Positions 34,328 through 47,928 of a stretch of DNA of 64,000 bases are shown here, piece by piece. Made by a program: the position numbers and the translations under genes. The stretch's first letter is position 1. Each line of letters begins with the position of its first letter. Location: contig NZ_ASJB01000053.1 of the NCBI RefSeq assembly GCF_000478275.1, positions 1 to 64,000 of the forward strand. The letters are read 5' to 3'. The notes beneath the pieces are model-generated. The model did no database searches. It was not told where the DNA came from and worked only from the letters and a program-made list of their open reading frames with translations. This stretch comes from Amycolatopsis orientalis DSM 40040 = KCTC 9412. Lineage in GTDB: Bacteria > Actinomycetota > Actinomycetes > Mycobacteriales > Pseudonocardiaceae.

Positions 34328-35260
34328 ATGCGTGTCGCCGCCGCCCAGGTCCGTTGTCCGTGGATGGACCGGGAAGCCGGGGTGCGCAAGGTGATCGAGT
34401 TCGTGGGACGGGCCGCGGAAGCAGGGGTGGAGCTGGTCGTGTTCCCGGAGACCTTCCTGCCCGGTTATCCGATCTGGCTCACTCAGCCCGAAGGCGCGAG
34501 GCTCGACGACGCCAAGCAGGAGTCGGCGTATGCGGCGTACCAGGAGGCCGCCGTCGAGCTGACCGGCCCCGAGCTACGCCTGATCGTCGAGTGCGTCCGG
34601 GACCAGGGTGTGTTCACCTATCTCGGGATCGCCGAGCGTGGGCCGGGACGCGGCACCGTGTACTGCACGCTGCTCGCGATCGACCCGGTGGCCGGGGTGT
34701 GTGGCGTGCACCGGAAGCTCGTGCCGACCTTCGAGGAACGGTTGGTGTGGGGCAACGGGGACGGACACGGTCTTCGAGTGCACCAGGTCGGCGGGGTACG
34801 GGTCGGCGGTCTGTGCTGCTGGGAGAACTGGATGCCGTTGGCGCGGCATGCCCTCTACGCGCAGGCTCCGGACCTGCATGTGTCGGTGTGGCCGGGATCG
34901 ACGAGACTGACCGGCGACATCACCCGGTTCATCGCGCTGGAGGGCAGGATGTACTCGCTCGCGGCCGGTGCGCTGATCGATTACGCGGACGTGCCCGCCG
35001 GATTCCCCCTGCGGGATGAAATCCTGGCTGCCGGGCAGATCTCCCCCTATGACGGCGGTTCCGCGATAGCCGGGCCGAACGGCCGGTGGATCGCGGAACC
35101 CGTCAAGGACGAGGAACGGCTCGTCATCGCCGATATCGACCCCACGACGGTGCGTGGTGCCCGGCAGAATTTCGACCCGACCGGGCATTACGGCAGGCCG
35201 GATGTCTTCCGGGTGACCGTGGACCGGAAGCGGTTGACGTCCGCGACTTTTCTTGACTAG
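34328..35260 (+). CDS. Nitrilase/cyanide hydratase-type amidohydrolase
   Basis: 310 residues. The carbon-nitrogen hydrolase triad is Glu41 (VVFPETFLPGYP), Lys130 (HRKLVPTFEER) and Cys164 (GGLCCWENWMP). The LPGYP, HRKL and CWEN contexts mark true nitrilases (branch 1) rather than amidases. Such enzymes convert nitriles to carboxylic acids and assemble as spirals. The ATG follows AAGGAG; a GTG one codon earlier is possible. It is monocistronic, divergent from the DUF4037 gene across about 100 bases. Confidence 0.87.
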   Translation: MRVAAAQVRCPWMDREAGVRKVIEFVGRAAEAGVELVVFPETFLPGYPIWLTQPEGARLDDAKQESAYAAYQEAAVELTGPELRLIVECVRDQGVFTYLGIAERGPGRGTVYCTLLAIDPVAGVCGVHRKLVPTFEERLVWGNGDGHGLRVHQVGGVRVGGLCCWENWMPLARHALYAQAPDLHVSVWPGSTRLTGDITRFIALEGRMYSLAAGALIDYADVPAGFPLRDEILAAGQISPYDGGSAIAGPNGRWIAEPVKDEERLVIADIDPTTVRGARQNFDPTGHYGRPDVFRVTVDRKRLTSATFLD

Positions 35261-35277
35261 TTGGTGCCAGGTCTCTT

Positions 35278-35628
35278 TCAGCGCAAGGCTTTCTCGACCA
35301 GCGCGACGGTCGCGCGCGGGTTGTCGACTTGGAGGACCAGACGCGTGTAGCGCTCGTCGGCGAGTTCGATCACGACGGCCTTCGACGGATCCTTGACGTC
35401 CCAGAAGACCTTCTCGCCGTCGAGGTGGAACGTGCCCGCCGTGATCACGCCGGGCAGGTGGGCGCCCGGCGCGCGGATTCCCTTGGGGTCGGCGGCGATA
35501 CCGGGATCGGCGGTCGCGCCGCGGACGTTGGCCAGCGGGATGGTCAGGCTGCTTTTGAAGGCCCAGAGCTTGTCGAGACCCTCAATGACGACAACGAGGT
35601 CCTCGCCGTCGATGTTGACCAGTGCCAT
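35278..35628 (-). CDS. Conserved PH-like small protein
   Basis: 116 residues from ATG 35628, preceded by AAGGAAAA. The sequence (ALVNIDGEDLVVVIEGLDKL, then IPLANVRGA, KGIRAPGAHLPGVITAGTF, KVFWDVKDPSKAVVIEL, YTRLVLQVDNP) is typical of a widespread actinobacterial protein of pleckstrin-homology-like fold and unknown role. It follows the TetR gene by 14 bases on the same strand, so the TetR protein probably controls it. Confidence 0.8.
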   Translation of the reverse strand: MALVNIDGEDLVVVIEGLDKLWAFKSSLTIPLANVRGATADPGIAADPKGIRAPGAHLPGVITAGTFHLDGEKVFWDVKDPSKAVVIELADERYTRLVLQVDNPRATVALVEKALR

Positions 35629-35642
35629 AGCTGTTTTCCTTG

Positions 35643-36143
35643 TCAGTCGGGAGAATCGAGACGGTGGGCCCGCGCGGCGCCTGCCCCTTCGACGTTGCCG
35701 CGCAGGAGAATGCCCAGTGCGGCCGCCGTGAGGGCGGCGGCAAGGGCGGTGGAGATACCGAGCGCGTCGGCGATCGCCTGGTCGACGGTGGCCAGCGCCG
35801 CGGCCACCTCGGCGGCCACTTCCTCGTCGGCCGTCGCCTGTTCGACCGCCGCGAGCAGCAGCAGACCGAGGTTCGCCGACGTGACGAGCCGTAGCGCGGT
35901 CGCGGTATCCGTCGCCGCGACGAGCGCTTCGGCCAACGGCTGGACGTCGTCGGCGATGTGACGGCGCAAGGCGACCAGGTAGAGGCCACGCTTGCTGCCG
36001 AACGTCTTGTACAGGCTGTTGCGGTGCACGCCGAGGTGGTTGACGAGATCGTCGATGGACACGCCGTCGTACGCGCGGCCACCGAACAACTCCACTGCGG
36101 CGCGCACCACCTCGTCCTCGTCGAACGCCCTCCGCCTGCCCAT
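35643..36143 (-). CDS. TetR family regulator
   Basis: 166 residues. The N-terminal HTH is AFDEDEVVRAAVELFGGRAYDGVSIDDLVNHLGVHRNSLYKTFGSK in overlapping parts (VHRNSLYKTFGSKRGLYL is the recognition-helix region). A short C-terminal ligand domain is rich in Ala. The ATG at 36143 is 12 bases from a perfect 18-bp inverted repeat, the likely self-operator. It forms an operon with the PH-like protein. Confidence 0.88.
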   Translation of the reverse strand: MGRRRAFDEDEVVRAAVELFGGRAYDGVSIDDLVNHLGVHRNSLYKTFGSKRGLYLVALRRHIADDVQPLAEALVAATDTATALRLVTSANLGLLLLAAVEQATADEEVAAEVAAALATVDQAIADALGISTALAAALTAAALGILLRGNVEGAGAARAHRLDSPD

Positions 36144-36155
36144 GCCACAACGATA

Positions 36156-36201
36156 GACTTTTGAGGAACGATCAGTCAAGAACGATCGTTCCTCAAAAGT
36201 C
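36156..36201. promoter_or_regulatory. Perfect inverted repeat, TetR operator
   Basis: GACTTTTGAGGAACGATC (36156-36173), ten bases, GATCGTTCCTCAAAAGTC (36184-36201): two perfect 18-bp arms. GAACGATCGTTC inside the right half is itself palindromic. It sits between the TetR start and the end of the upstream DUF6653 gene, overlapping that gene's stop codon (36200-36202), so it may double as a terminator. Confidence 0.85.
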
Positions 36202-36679
36202 AGGCGCCCTCTCGCCCGGCGCGTTCCCAGAGCCAGCCGAATCGGTCGATGCGCCACAACTGGGCCACGATGAGCAGGGTCGCACCGAAGATCGTCGGCC
36301 ACGGATCGAGCCGGACCAGTCCCCACGCGATGAGCACGAAGCCCGCCGAGCCCAGCACCACCAGGATGCGAAGAACCTGCTTGTGGCCGGGCGGTACCGC
36401 CGATTTGTCGTGGACCCAGACGCGTTCTCCGTAGATTCCCCTGGCGGCCCAGGTCCGCGGTTCGACCGGCGGGAACGCCGAGGGGTTGACGAACAGCCAC
36501 ACGATGACGGCCGCGATCGGCACGAGGCACCACCAGCCGATCCAATCGCGACTCCAGATGGCGAGCAGCATCGCCGGGATGGCGGCGAACCGGGTCCACA
36601 CGCTCCACGGGTTGGCGTGCCGACGCCATGCCTCGTCGTCCATGCGGAAGGCGCGGGCGATTCCGTCGATGAGTCCCAT
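36200..36679 (-). CDS. DUF6653-like membrane protein
   Basis: 159 residues with four predicted membrane helices in two pairs (WTRFAAIPAMLLAIW, WWCLVPIAAVIVWLF; LRILVVLGSAGFVLIAW, PTIFGATLLIVAQLW). The start MGLIDGIARAFRMDDEAWRRHANPWSVWTR and NPSAFPPVEPRTWAARGIYGERVW fit the DUF6653 family, function unknown. It lies 18 bases after a TetR gene on the same strand and is likely co-transcribed with it. Confidence 0.75.
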   Translation of the reverse strand: MGLIDGIARAFRMDDEAWRRHANPWSVWTRFAAIPAMLLAIWSRDWIGWWCLVPIAAVIVWLFVNPSAFPPVEPRTWAARGIYGERVWVHDKSAVPPGHKQVLRILVVLGSAGFVLIAWGLVRLDPWPTIFGATLLIVAQLWRIDRFGWLWERAGREGA

Positions 36680-36697
36680 GGACTGTCCTTCCTCGGA

Positions 36698-37300
36698 TCA
36701 GGTGAGGTCTTCGATCGCGGAATACGCCTTCAGCCAGCGATCGTCGGCGAACAGGCCATCGGTGAGCATCTCCATCCCGGCACGGGCACCCCGGACCGCG
36801 GTCGCGGTCTCCGCGGTGTCCCCGCCGAGAAATCGGCCCACCTGATCACCGAGCACCAGCGGCGCCAGCAGCCAGGACACATAGACGACCGTGCGGGCTC
36901 GCGGATCCGCCGACGGCCGCACCCAACCCTCGCGCTCCCCCTCGGCGAGCCATTCCTCGGTGCGTTCCACGATCTCGGCGAACAACGTCGACGCGGCCGC
37001 CGTGCCGTCGAGCAAAGCCCGCCCCAGATAGCGCCGGATCGGCGTCGCGGCCTGCAGTGCCTCGCCCAGCGCGGCGGAGCTTTCGCCGCCACCGCCACGG
37101 ATCGCCGCGATCACGTGCTCGTCGCAGGCTTGCCGCAACCCCTCCTTCGACCCGAAGTGATGCAGCACCAGCCCCGGTGACACCCCCACGTCGGCGGCGA
37201 CAGCACGCACCGAGGTACCGGCCACCCCGTCGGCACCGAACCGCGCCAAGGCCGCGTCGCGGATCCGCGCCCGGGCCGTCAAATCCGAATCTGAACGCAT
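36698..37300 (-). CDS. TetR family regulator
   Basis: 200 residues from ATG 37300; a longer frame upstream is not preferred. The HTH is ARIRDAALARFGADGVAGTSVRAVAADVGV then SPGLVLHHFGSKEGLRQACD. The C-terminal ligand domain resembles the TetR_C_33-type seen upstream of ABC exporter genes. Here the next gene is the DUF6653 membrane protein, which is the probable target. Confidence 0.85.
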   Translation of the reverse strand: MRSDSDLTARARIRDAALARFGADGVAGTSVRAVAADVGVSPGLVLHHFGSKEGLRQACDEHVIAAIRGGGGESSAALGEALQAATPIRRYLGRALLDGTAAASTLFAEIVERTEEWLAEGEREGWVRPSADPRARTVVYVSWLLAPLVLGDQVGRFLGGDTAETATAVRGARAGMEMLTDGLFADDRWLKAYSAIEDLT

Positions 37301-37357
37301 GGTCAGATGATTGAACATCTGTTCAGCCGCGTCAAGCCCCGACGGCACGGCCGGCGC

Positions 37358-37864
37358 TCAGCCGCCGGTCGTGCCGTCGAGCATTTCGCGCAGGATGTCC
37401 AGGTGGCCGTTGTGACGTGCCGTCTCCTCGACGAGATGGTGCAGGATCCAGCGCAGATCGACGTGGAGACCGTTGCGGACCGCTCGCCGGGCCCGCTCGT
37501 CCAGGCCGTGCGCGGCGACCAGTTCGCGGTAGCGAGCGCTCTGGGCGGCGTACTCGTCGAGTATTCGCGCGAGCGGGAATTCGACGGCGATCCGCATCTC
37601 GCGGTCGGGGTCCTCCTCGGTCCACGGGCCCTGGTCCTCCTCACCGAGGAAGACCACCTGGAACCAGTAGTACTCGACCCAGCGGAGGTGGTTGAGCACC
37701 CCGCACAGGGTCATCAACGGCGAACCCGGCAGGAGCGACTTGCGAGCGTTCTCCTCCGAGACGCCGTCGCATTTGGCACGCGCGGTGTCCCGGGCGTAGT
37801 CGAGGAACGTGGTGAGCTGGGTGCGCTCGTCCCACGCGGGCGGCGTGTCATCGATTCTGGTCAT
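37358..37864 (-). CDS. DinB/DUF664 family protein
   Basis: 168 residues, four-helix bundle. The three metal-binding His of the fold are visible in LNHLRWVEYYW and LHHLVEETARHNGHLDILRE. Members are thiol-dependent transferases (mycothiol or bacillithiol type) or of unknown function; actinobacterial DUF664 proteins often use mycothiol. GGGGAGG lies 9-10 bases before the ATG. It is transcribed alone. Confidence 0.85.
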   Translation of the reverse strand: MTRIDDTPPAWDERTQLTTFLDYARDTARAKCDGVSEENARKSLLPGSPLMTLCGVLNHLRWVEYYWFQVVFLGEEDQGPWTEEDPDREMRIAVEFPLARILDEYAAQSARYRELVAAHGLDERARRAVRNGLHVDLRWILHHLVEETARHNGHLDILREMLDGTTGG

Positions 37865-37945
37865 CGCGCGAAGCCTCCCCGATCTTCGCGTCCGACGCGA
37901 GGCGATTAACGGGCCCGACCTGCCCGAACCGGCGGCGCGCAGGGT

Positions 37946-39421
37946 TCAGGATCGCCCCGCCACGAAAGGCGTCACGCTCAGCAGATGCGCCTTGAAACCC
38001 TCGCCGTAGGTGCTGGTCGGGGTCCCGGCGTAGTCCTGGATGAGGACGTTGCCGCCGCTACAGCCCCACGGGTTCCATGTCCACGCCGTGTACCCGAGGC
38101 GGTGCGCGTCCAGCCACGCCATGACCTGGTCCAGGTAGTCGTGCGCGCACGAATCCTGACCGATCTCCCCGGCGTGCACCGGAACCTGTGCGGCGACCGC
38201 GCCGATCTGGCCGTCCCAGCAGGCGGAGGTCTTGCAGGCGTTGAAGTTGTACGAATGCCACGACGCGACCACGTTGTTCAGCGGATCGACCGGCCGGTAG
38301 GTCAGCCACTGGGAGAGGTCGTTGGTCCAGGTGAGCCCGGCGGTCATGACGACGTTCGTCGCGCCGGTCGCGCGGACCGCGTCGAGCAGATCCTGCATCC
38401 CCGCCACCTCGTAGCCGATGCCGGTGCACTGGCCGCCGTCGCGCAGGCAGCGCCATTCGGCGGCCGCGTTCGCCCAGTTGTCGGCCGCGTCCGGATAGGG
38501 CTCGTTGAACAGGTCGAACACGACGGCGTCGTTACCCTTGAACGCGGTGGCGACCTGGGCCCAGAACGTCGGTGTGTGCTGCATGCTCGGCATCGGCTTC
38601 TGGCAGGTGGCGTTGACGTCCGCACACGCCGACACGTTGCCGGTGTACTGCCCGTGCGTCCAGTGCAGGTCGAGGATCGGGTTGATGCCGTTGGCCACCA
38701 ACAGGTTCACGTAGTCCTTGACCGCCTGCTGATAGGCGGGGCCGCTCGGCGAGCCGGACAGGCCCAGCCAGCAGTCCTCGTTCAGCGGGATGCGCACCGC
38801 GCGGATGCGCCAGGTCTTCATCGCGTCGACCGACGCCTGGTCGACCGGCGCACTGTCCCACATGCCCTTGCCCTGCACGCAGGCGAACTCGCCGCCGGCA
38901 CGGTTGACGCCGAGCAGCCGGTAGGCCTTGCCTTCGGCGGTCAACTGGTTCCCGGACACCTTCAACGCCGGCGCGGGCCCGCCCGCCGGCGGCTCGGTCG
39001 GCGGGACTCCGGTGCAGGCGGCGCCGTTGACCGCGAACTCCGCCGGGGTGCCGTTGCTGCCGCTGTAGGAGAAGTTCGCACCCGGCTGGACACTGCCACC
39101 GGCCGCGATCGTGCCGTTCCACGTCTCGTTGCGCACGGTGACCTGCTTGCCGGACTGCGACCAAACGCCGTTCCAGCCCTGCTGAAGGGTCTGGTTGCCG
39201 CTGTAGGAATACGTCAGGGTCCAGCCGTTGGCGGCCGTGGTGCCGAGGTTCGCGATGGTCACGGAGACGCCGAAGCCCGAGCCCCAGTCCTTCGCGGTGT
39301 AGTCCACGCGGCAGGCGAACGCCGCGGCCTCGGTACTCGCTCCGGAGACCGGCGCCGCCGACAGCACCACGGCGGCGCAGGCACTCGCCACGACGAGCAG
39401 TTTTCTTGCCGTCACACCCAT
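37946..39421 (-). CDS. Secreted CBM2-GH5 cellulase
   Basis: 491 residues. A signal peptide (1-28), a family 2 cellulose-binding module (about 36-136, with exposed Trp in DWGSGF, NGWTLTY, GWNGVW and NETWNG, and Cys37/Cys136 as the disulfide), a Pro-rich linker (137-150) and a GH5 catalytic domain (about 152-485). Catalytic Glu307 is in FDLFNEPYPD and Glu419 in VHAGEIG; His389 in WHSYN. This is an endoglucanase-type enzyme acting outside the cell. AAAGGAG precedes ATG 39421, and a CebR-like operator lies 35 bases upstream. The placing of CBM2 before the catalytic domain is common. Confidence 0.92.
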   Translation of the reverse strand: MGVTARKLLVVASACAAVVLSAAPVSGASTEAAAFACRVDYTAKDWGSGFGVSVTIANLGTTAANGWTLTYSYSGNQTLQQGWNGVWSQSGKQVTVRNETWNGTIAAGGSVQPGANFSYSGSNGTPAEFAVNGAACTGVPPTEPPAGGPAPALKVSGNQLTAEGKAYRLLGVNRAGGEFACVQGKGMWDSAPVDQASVDAMKTWRIRAVRIPLNEDCWLGLSGSPSGPAYQQAVKDYVNLLVANGINPILDLHWTHGQYTGNVSACADVNATCQKPMPSMQHTPTFWAQVATAFKGNDAVVFDLFNEPYPDAADNWANAAAEWRCLRDGGQCTGIGYEVAGMQDLLDAVRATGATNVVMTAGLTWTNDLSQWLTYRPVDPLNNVVASWHSYNFNACKTSACWDGQIGAVAAQVPVHAGEIGQDSCAHDYLDQVMAWLDAHRLGYTAWTWNPWGCSGGNVLIQDYAGTPTSTYGEGFKAHLLSVTPFVAGRS

Positions 39422-39455
39422 GGACACTCCTTTGTGCACGGTGAACCGATCGCCC

Positions 39456-39469
39456 TGAGAGCGCTCCCA
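39456..39469. promoter_or_regulatory. CebR-like operator upstream of the cellulase
   Basis: TGAGAGCGCTCCCA matches the CebR box TGGGAGCGCTCCCA at 13 of 14 positions. CebR is the LacI-family repressor released by cellobiose in actinomycetes, and the site lies 35 bases before the cellulase start, so cellulose-dependent induction is expected. The rest of the 262-base gap to the divergent regulator gene shows no other defined element. Confidence 0.8.
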
Positions 39470-39683
39470 GACTGGCCACGGTGACCGATCGGAGGATGTC
39501 GTGTCAATTCCGGACGCGACTCCGGACGGGAATTCATCCACCCGCCGACCGGTGATTGGGCCGGGCGGGCCAATCGCTCCCCGCGCGGGCTGACGGTGCC
39601 GGACCGGCTGCGGACGGTCACGCCTCGGCCGGTTTCCGCCCGTTCTCCCCTGTCCCGCCACGAAAGCGGATTAGCCTGCCGCA

Positions 39684-42128
39684 GTGGACGGTCAGCCTGG
39701 GACGAACCTGCTCGGAGAACTGCGGCGCGTGGCCGGACTGACGCAGGAGGAGCTGGCGGAGCGCACCGGGCTGACGGTGCGCGGGATCAGCAACATCGAA
39801 CGCGGCCGTGTCGCCCGGCCGCGGCGGCGGTCGCTGGAGGCACTGGCCCGCGGACTGGGCCTGCGGAACGATCAGGTCGCCGGGTTCGTGCGGCACTATC
39901 TGCCGGACGCCGACCCCGCGCCGAGGCCGACCAGTGCGCCGCCTCCGGTTTCGGTGCCCGCCCAGCTGCCGTCCGGCAGCACGTCGTTCACCGGACGGCG
40001 TGCCGAACTCGCGACACTCGACGGCCTGGCCGCCCTTCGCGACCGGGCCGTGGTCGTCGCGGTCCTCGAAGGCATGGGCGGAGTGGGAAAGACGTCGCTG
40101 GCCGTGCACTGGGCGCAGTCGGTCGGTGCGGAGTTCCCGGACGGTCAGCTGTTCGCGAACCTGCGCGGTTACGGCCCGGGTGCGCCTGCCGATCCGAGCG
40201 AAGTGCTGCACTCGTTCCTGCGCGCGTTCGGCGTGCCGGGGGCCGAGGTGCCGACGGACCTCGACGGCCGCTCGGCACTGCTGCGGAGTGTGCTGGCCAC
40301 CCGTTCGGTGCTCGTCGTACTCGACAACGCGCGGTCCGCGGACCAGGTCCGGCCGCTGCTGCCCGGGCACGCGGGCTGCGTCGTGGTCGTCACCAGTCGC
40401 TCGACGTTGCACGGGCTGGCGGTGAGCGACGACGCCCACCGGGTCACCGTGCCGCCGCTCGACGACCACGAGTCGGTCGCGCTGCTCGGCCGGTTCACGG
40501 GCCAGGCCCGGCTCGGTGCCGACGAAACCGCGCTCGCCGACATCGTGTCCGGCTGCAGCGGACTGCCGCTCGCCCTGCGGATCGTCGGGGAACGGCTGGC
40601 GCACGAACGCGGTTTGGCGGAGGTGGCGGCGGCGATGCGGTCGGCGAACGACCGGCTCGACGCGTTCACCACCGAGGAGGCGAGGACGTCGCTGCCCGCG
40701 GTGCTTTCGTGGTCGTACGAAGCGCTGCCCGGCGACGTCGCGAGCGCGTTGCGGCTGCTCGGGGCCCACCCCGGTCAGCACTGGGATCCGGCCGCGGCGG
40801 CGGTACTGCTGGACGCCGACGCGGTCGAGACGCGGCGGCTGCTGCGGGCGCTGGTGACCGGGCATCTCCTCGACCACCGCGCGGACGGCCGTCACGAGTT
40901 CCACGACCTGGTCCGCGACTACGCGCGCAGCCTCGCCGACGAACGGCGACCGGCCGCGATGCGCCGTCTCGCCGGGCACTACCTGTCCGGCGCGGCCGCC
41001 GCCGCGGACGCGATCGCACCGCGTGACCCGAACCGGCGGCCGCTCCTGACCCCGGAAGTCGGCGGCCGGACGTTCGAGGATACCGAGGAGGCGGCGTCCT
41101 GGCTGGCCACCGAACTGCCCACGCTGCTCGCGATCGCCGAGGAGTCGGCGGCCGCGGACGGCACCGCGTACGCCCGTGACCTGTCCACCGTGCTGTGGCA
41201 GGCCCTGCGCCTCCACGGCCACTACGACGTCTTGCACAGGTTGCACGGCTTCGCACTCGCCGAGGCGCGCCGGGCCGGGGACCCGTTCGGCGAACAGCAG
41301 GCGCTGACCGACGTGGCCGCCATCTGCGCCCGCGTCGGCCGGTACGACGAAGCCGTCGAGCACCTCACCGCCTGCCTCGAAGTACCGGGCAGCAGGACCG
41401 CGACCGCCCGTGCGCTCACCACGTTGGGCACGGTGTACGCGCAGCTGGGCCGGTACCCGGAAGCGGCACACCACCTCCGGGAGGCCGTCGACCTGGCCCG
41501 CGAGGTCGGCGACACGCTCAACGAAGGCCGGGCCTACGGCAATCTCGGGTTCGTCCACGAGCATCTGGGTGAACTGGACGCCGCGCGGAGGAGTTATCAG
41601 CGGGGGCTGGACATCGCCGAGCAGATCGGCGACAACGCCGCCGTCGCGATCGGGCTGCACAACCTCGGCGACGTCTACCGCGCGCTCGGCCGTTACGAGG
41701 AGGCTCGCGAGCACCTCGACCGGTCGCTGATCGTGAGCCGGGCGGCCGGGCACCGGGAGGCCGAGGGCTACGCGCTGGTGTACCTCGGGCTGGTGCACCT
41801 GCACCTCGGCGACCCGGTGACCGGGCGCGAGTACGAGGAGCAGGCACTCGAGATCGCCGCCGTGACCGGCATCCGTCCACTGGAAACGCTGGCGCACAAC
41901 GGCTTGGGCGACACCGCACGGGCGGGCGGAGATCGTGCGGCGGCGCTGTCGCACTACCTGCGGGCCCGCGACGTCGCCCGGCTGACCAGCGAGCAGCACG
42001 AGGAAGCCCGGGCACTGGAAGGGATCGCGGCGACGTACGAGGACGCCGGGGAGACCGAGAAGGCCCACCCGTACCGCCGGCGCGCACGGGCACTCTATGA
42101 CGCCATGGGTATTTCCGGCCGCGCGTGA
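39684..42128 (+). CDS. XRE-NB-ARC-TPR transcriptional regulator
   Basis: 814 residues from GTG 39684. Residues 8-62 are an XRE helix-turn-helix (LLGELRRVAGLTQEELAERTGLTVRGI in two parts, NIERGR). A NB-ARC ATPase follows with P-loop G130MGGVGKT137, VLVVLDNARS (Walker B) and GLPLALRIVGERL, then a winged helix. From about 490 are TPR helices (LTTLGTVYAQLGRYPEAAHH, YGNLGFVHEHLGELDAARR and similar, about six units). This STAND architecture is common in secondary-metabolite regulators. It is the first gene before the NRPS operon, same strand, with 781 bases between; a role in controlling that cluster is inferred from position. Confidence 0.85.
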   Translation: MDGQPGTNLLGELRRVAGLTQEELAERTGLTVRGISNIERGRVARPRRRSLEALARGLGLRNDQVAGFVRHYLPDADPAPRPTSAPPPVSVPAQLPSGSTSFTGRRAELATLDGLAALRDRAVVVAVLEGMGGVGKTSLAVHWAQSVGAEFPDGQLFANLRGYGPGAPADPSEVLHSFLRAFGVPGAEVPTDLDGRSALLRSVLATRSVLVVLDNARSADQVRPLLPGHAGCVVVVTSRSTLHGLAVSDDAHRVTVPPLDDHESVALLGRFTGQARLGADETALADIVSGCSGLPLALRIVGERLAHERGLAEVAAAMRSANDRLDAFTTEEARTSLPAVLSWSYEALPGDVASALRLLGAHPGQHWDPAAAAVLLDADAVETRRLLRALVTGHLLDHRADGRHEFHDLVRDYARSLADERRPAAMRRLAGHYLSGAAAAADAIAPRDPNRRPLLTPEVGGRTFEDTEEAASWLATELPTLLAIAEESAAADGTAYARDLSTVLWQALRLHGHYDVLHRLHGFALAEARRAGDPFGEQQALTDVAAICARVGRYDEAVEHLTACLEVPGSRTATARALTTLGTVYAQLGRYPEAAHHLREAVDLAREVGDTLNEGRAYGNLGFVHEHLGELDAARRSYQRGLDIAEQIGDNAAVAIGLHNLGDVYRALGRYEEAREHLDRSLIVSRAAGHREAEGYALVYLGLVHLHLGDPVTGREYEEQALEIAAVTGIRPLETLAHNGLGDTARAGGDRAAALSHYLRARDVARLTSEQHEEARALEGIAATYEDAGETEKAHPYRRRARALYDAMGISGRA

Positions 42129-42202
42129 AGGCTCCCTTCTCGCGGCTGGGCCGAGGGGTCCCGGCGAAGTCGGGATCGTGCAGGTCGGGGACCCGCGCAC
42201 CT

Positions 42203-42251
42203 CGAGTGTGGAGGATTTGGGACGTTGAACGTCCCGATTCCTCCACACTCG
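42203..42251 (+). repeat. Hairpin A with GGGACGTTGAACGTCCC core
   Basis: Outer stem CGAGTGTGGAGGA (42203-42215) with TCCTCCACACTCG (42239-42251), inner stem GGGACGTT-G-AACGTCCC. Both stems are perfect, separated by a TTT/GAT internal loop. It could terminate the regulator transcript. Confidence 0.85.
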
Positions 42252-42441
42252 AACCCCGCATGGTCTGTGCCGCTCCCAGGACCCCTCACTAGCGGTAACA
42301 CTTGCGCGCCGCCAGCCACAGTGAGTGACCGCCTGGGGGCGAAGGCGCGGCCCGCGACGAAACCGTGCGCCTTACCCAAAAGAGACGCTTCGGTCTCGGC
42401 TCACCTGCCCGGCGACTCCCTGCGACTTTGCCGGGACCCTG

Positions 42442-42469
42442 CGGCTGAGCCGAGGGAAGGGGCCTTCAC
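42442..42469. repeat. Second copy of CGGCTGAGCC...CCTTCAC repeat
   Basis: 28 bases identical to 29-57 except for one fewer G in the G-run. Contains the short stem CGGCTGAGCCG and the GGGGCCTTC motif common to several gaps in this window. Confidence 0.8.
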
Positions 42470-42525
42470 TGCGCCCAGACGCCAGGGCCATTGCCGGTCA
42501 GGCACCCATTCCTCATGGCGCAAGC

Positions 42526-42574
42526 CGACGATGAAGGAATTGGGACATTGAACGTCCCGATTCCTTCATCGTCG
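42526..42574 (+). repeat. Hairpin B, same core as hairpin A
   Basis: Outer stem CGACGATGAAGGAA (42526-42539) with TTCCTTCATCGTCG (42561-42574), inner core GGGACATT-G-AACGTCCC with one mismatch. The core and the flanking GAT are shared with hairpin A, while both outer arms differ together and still pair. Confidence 0.85.
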
Positions 42575-42594
42575 CAGGATCACGCCCCCGCCCC

Positions 42595-42639
42595 AGTGGG
42601 GAGGATTCCGGCCGTTCGATGGCTGGAATCCTCCCCACT
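42595..42639 (+). repeat. Hairpin C
   Basis: AGTGGGGAGGATTCCGGCC (42595-42613) with GGCTGGAATCCTCCCCACT (42621-42639): 19-bp stem with one G-T wobble and a 7-base loop. Related to A and B by the GGAGGATT/AATCCTCC part of the stem but without the GGGACGTT core. Confidence 0.8.
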
Positions 42640-42909
42640 CGACCAGGCAGACGCTTTGCCGGGACCTGACATCCCTGCCGTCACGCACGCGACGGTCCGA
42701 GACTGAGCCCCATGTCCTGAAAGTCCCCTTTATCGCCTGGTCAATCGCGGTCCGTGTGCCCGCGGTTCCGGTTGGTGAGCGACGTCGGGCGACCGGAACT
42801 TCCGCCCCCGAAGTTCCGGTCGGTTGTTCATGGCCGTGCCGGTCCGGCCCCAGTTGAATCTGCCGAGGTCCACTTCGGACCGACTGGGGCGTAAAGGAGT
42901 TCGGCGGAG

Positions 42910-47924
<5,015 letters not shown>

Positions 47925-47928
<4 letters not shown>

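Larger units (their letters stand above)
42129..42909 (+). other. Hairpin-rich leader region before the NRPS operon
   Basis: 781 bases without a credible gene. In order: a reversed copy of the CCTCGG/GAAGG repeat over the regulator stop (42125-42158), a hairpin at 42203-42251, a second copy of the repeat found at the left edge of the window (42442-42469), hairpins at 42526-42574 and 42595-42639, then about 270 bases leading to the NRPS, which should hold its promoter. AAGGAG at 42894-42899 is the ribosome site for the TTG start at 42910. Frames through the hairpins are too short and repetitive to be genes. Confidence 0.6.

Noticed and set aside
39618..42248. 876-codon minus-strand frame opposite the XRE-NB-ARC regulator
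   Set aside because: The plus-strand product has HTH, P-loop and TPR motifs; the minus product has none.
42225..42706. Short open frames through hairpins A-C
   Set aside because: They encode reversed repeat sequence, have no ribosome site, and their similarity to each other comes from the palindromes.
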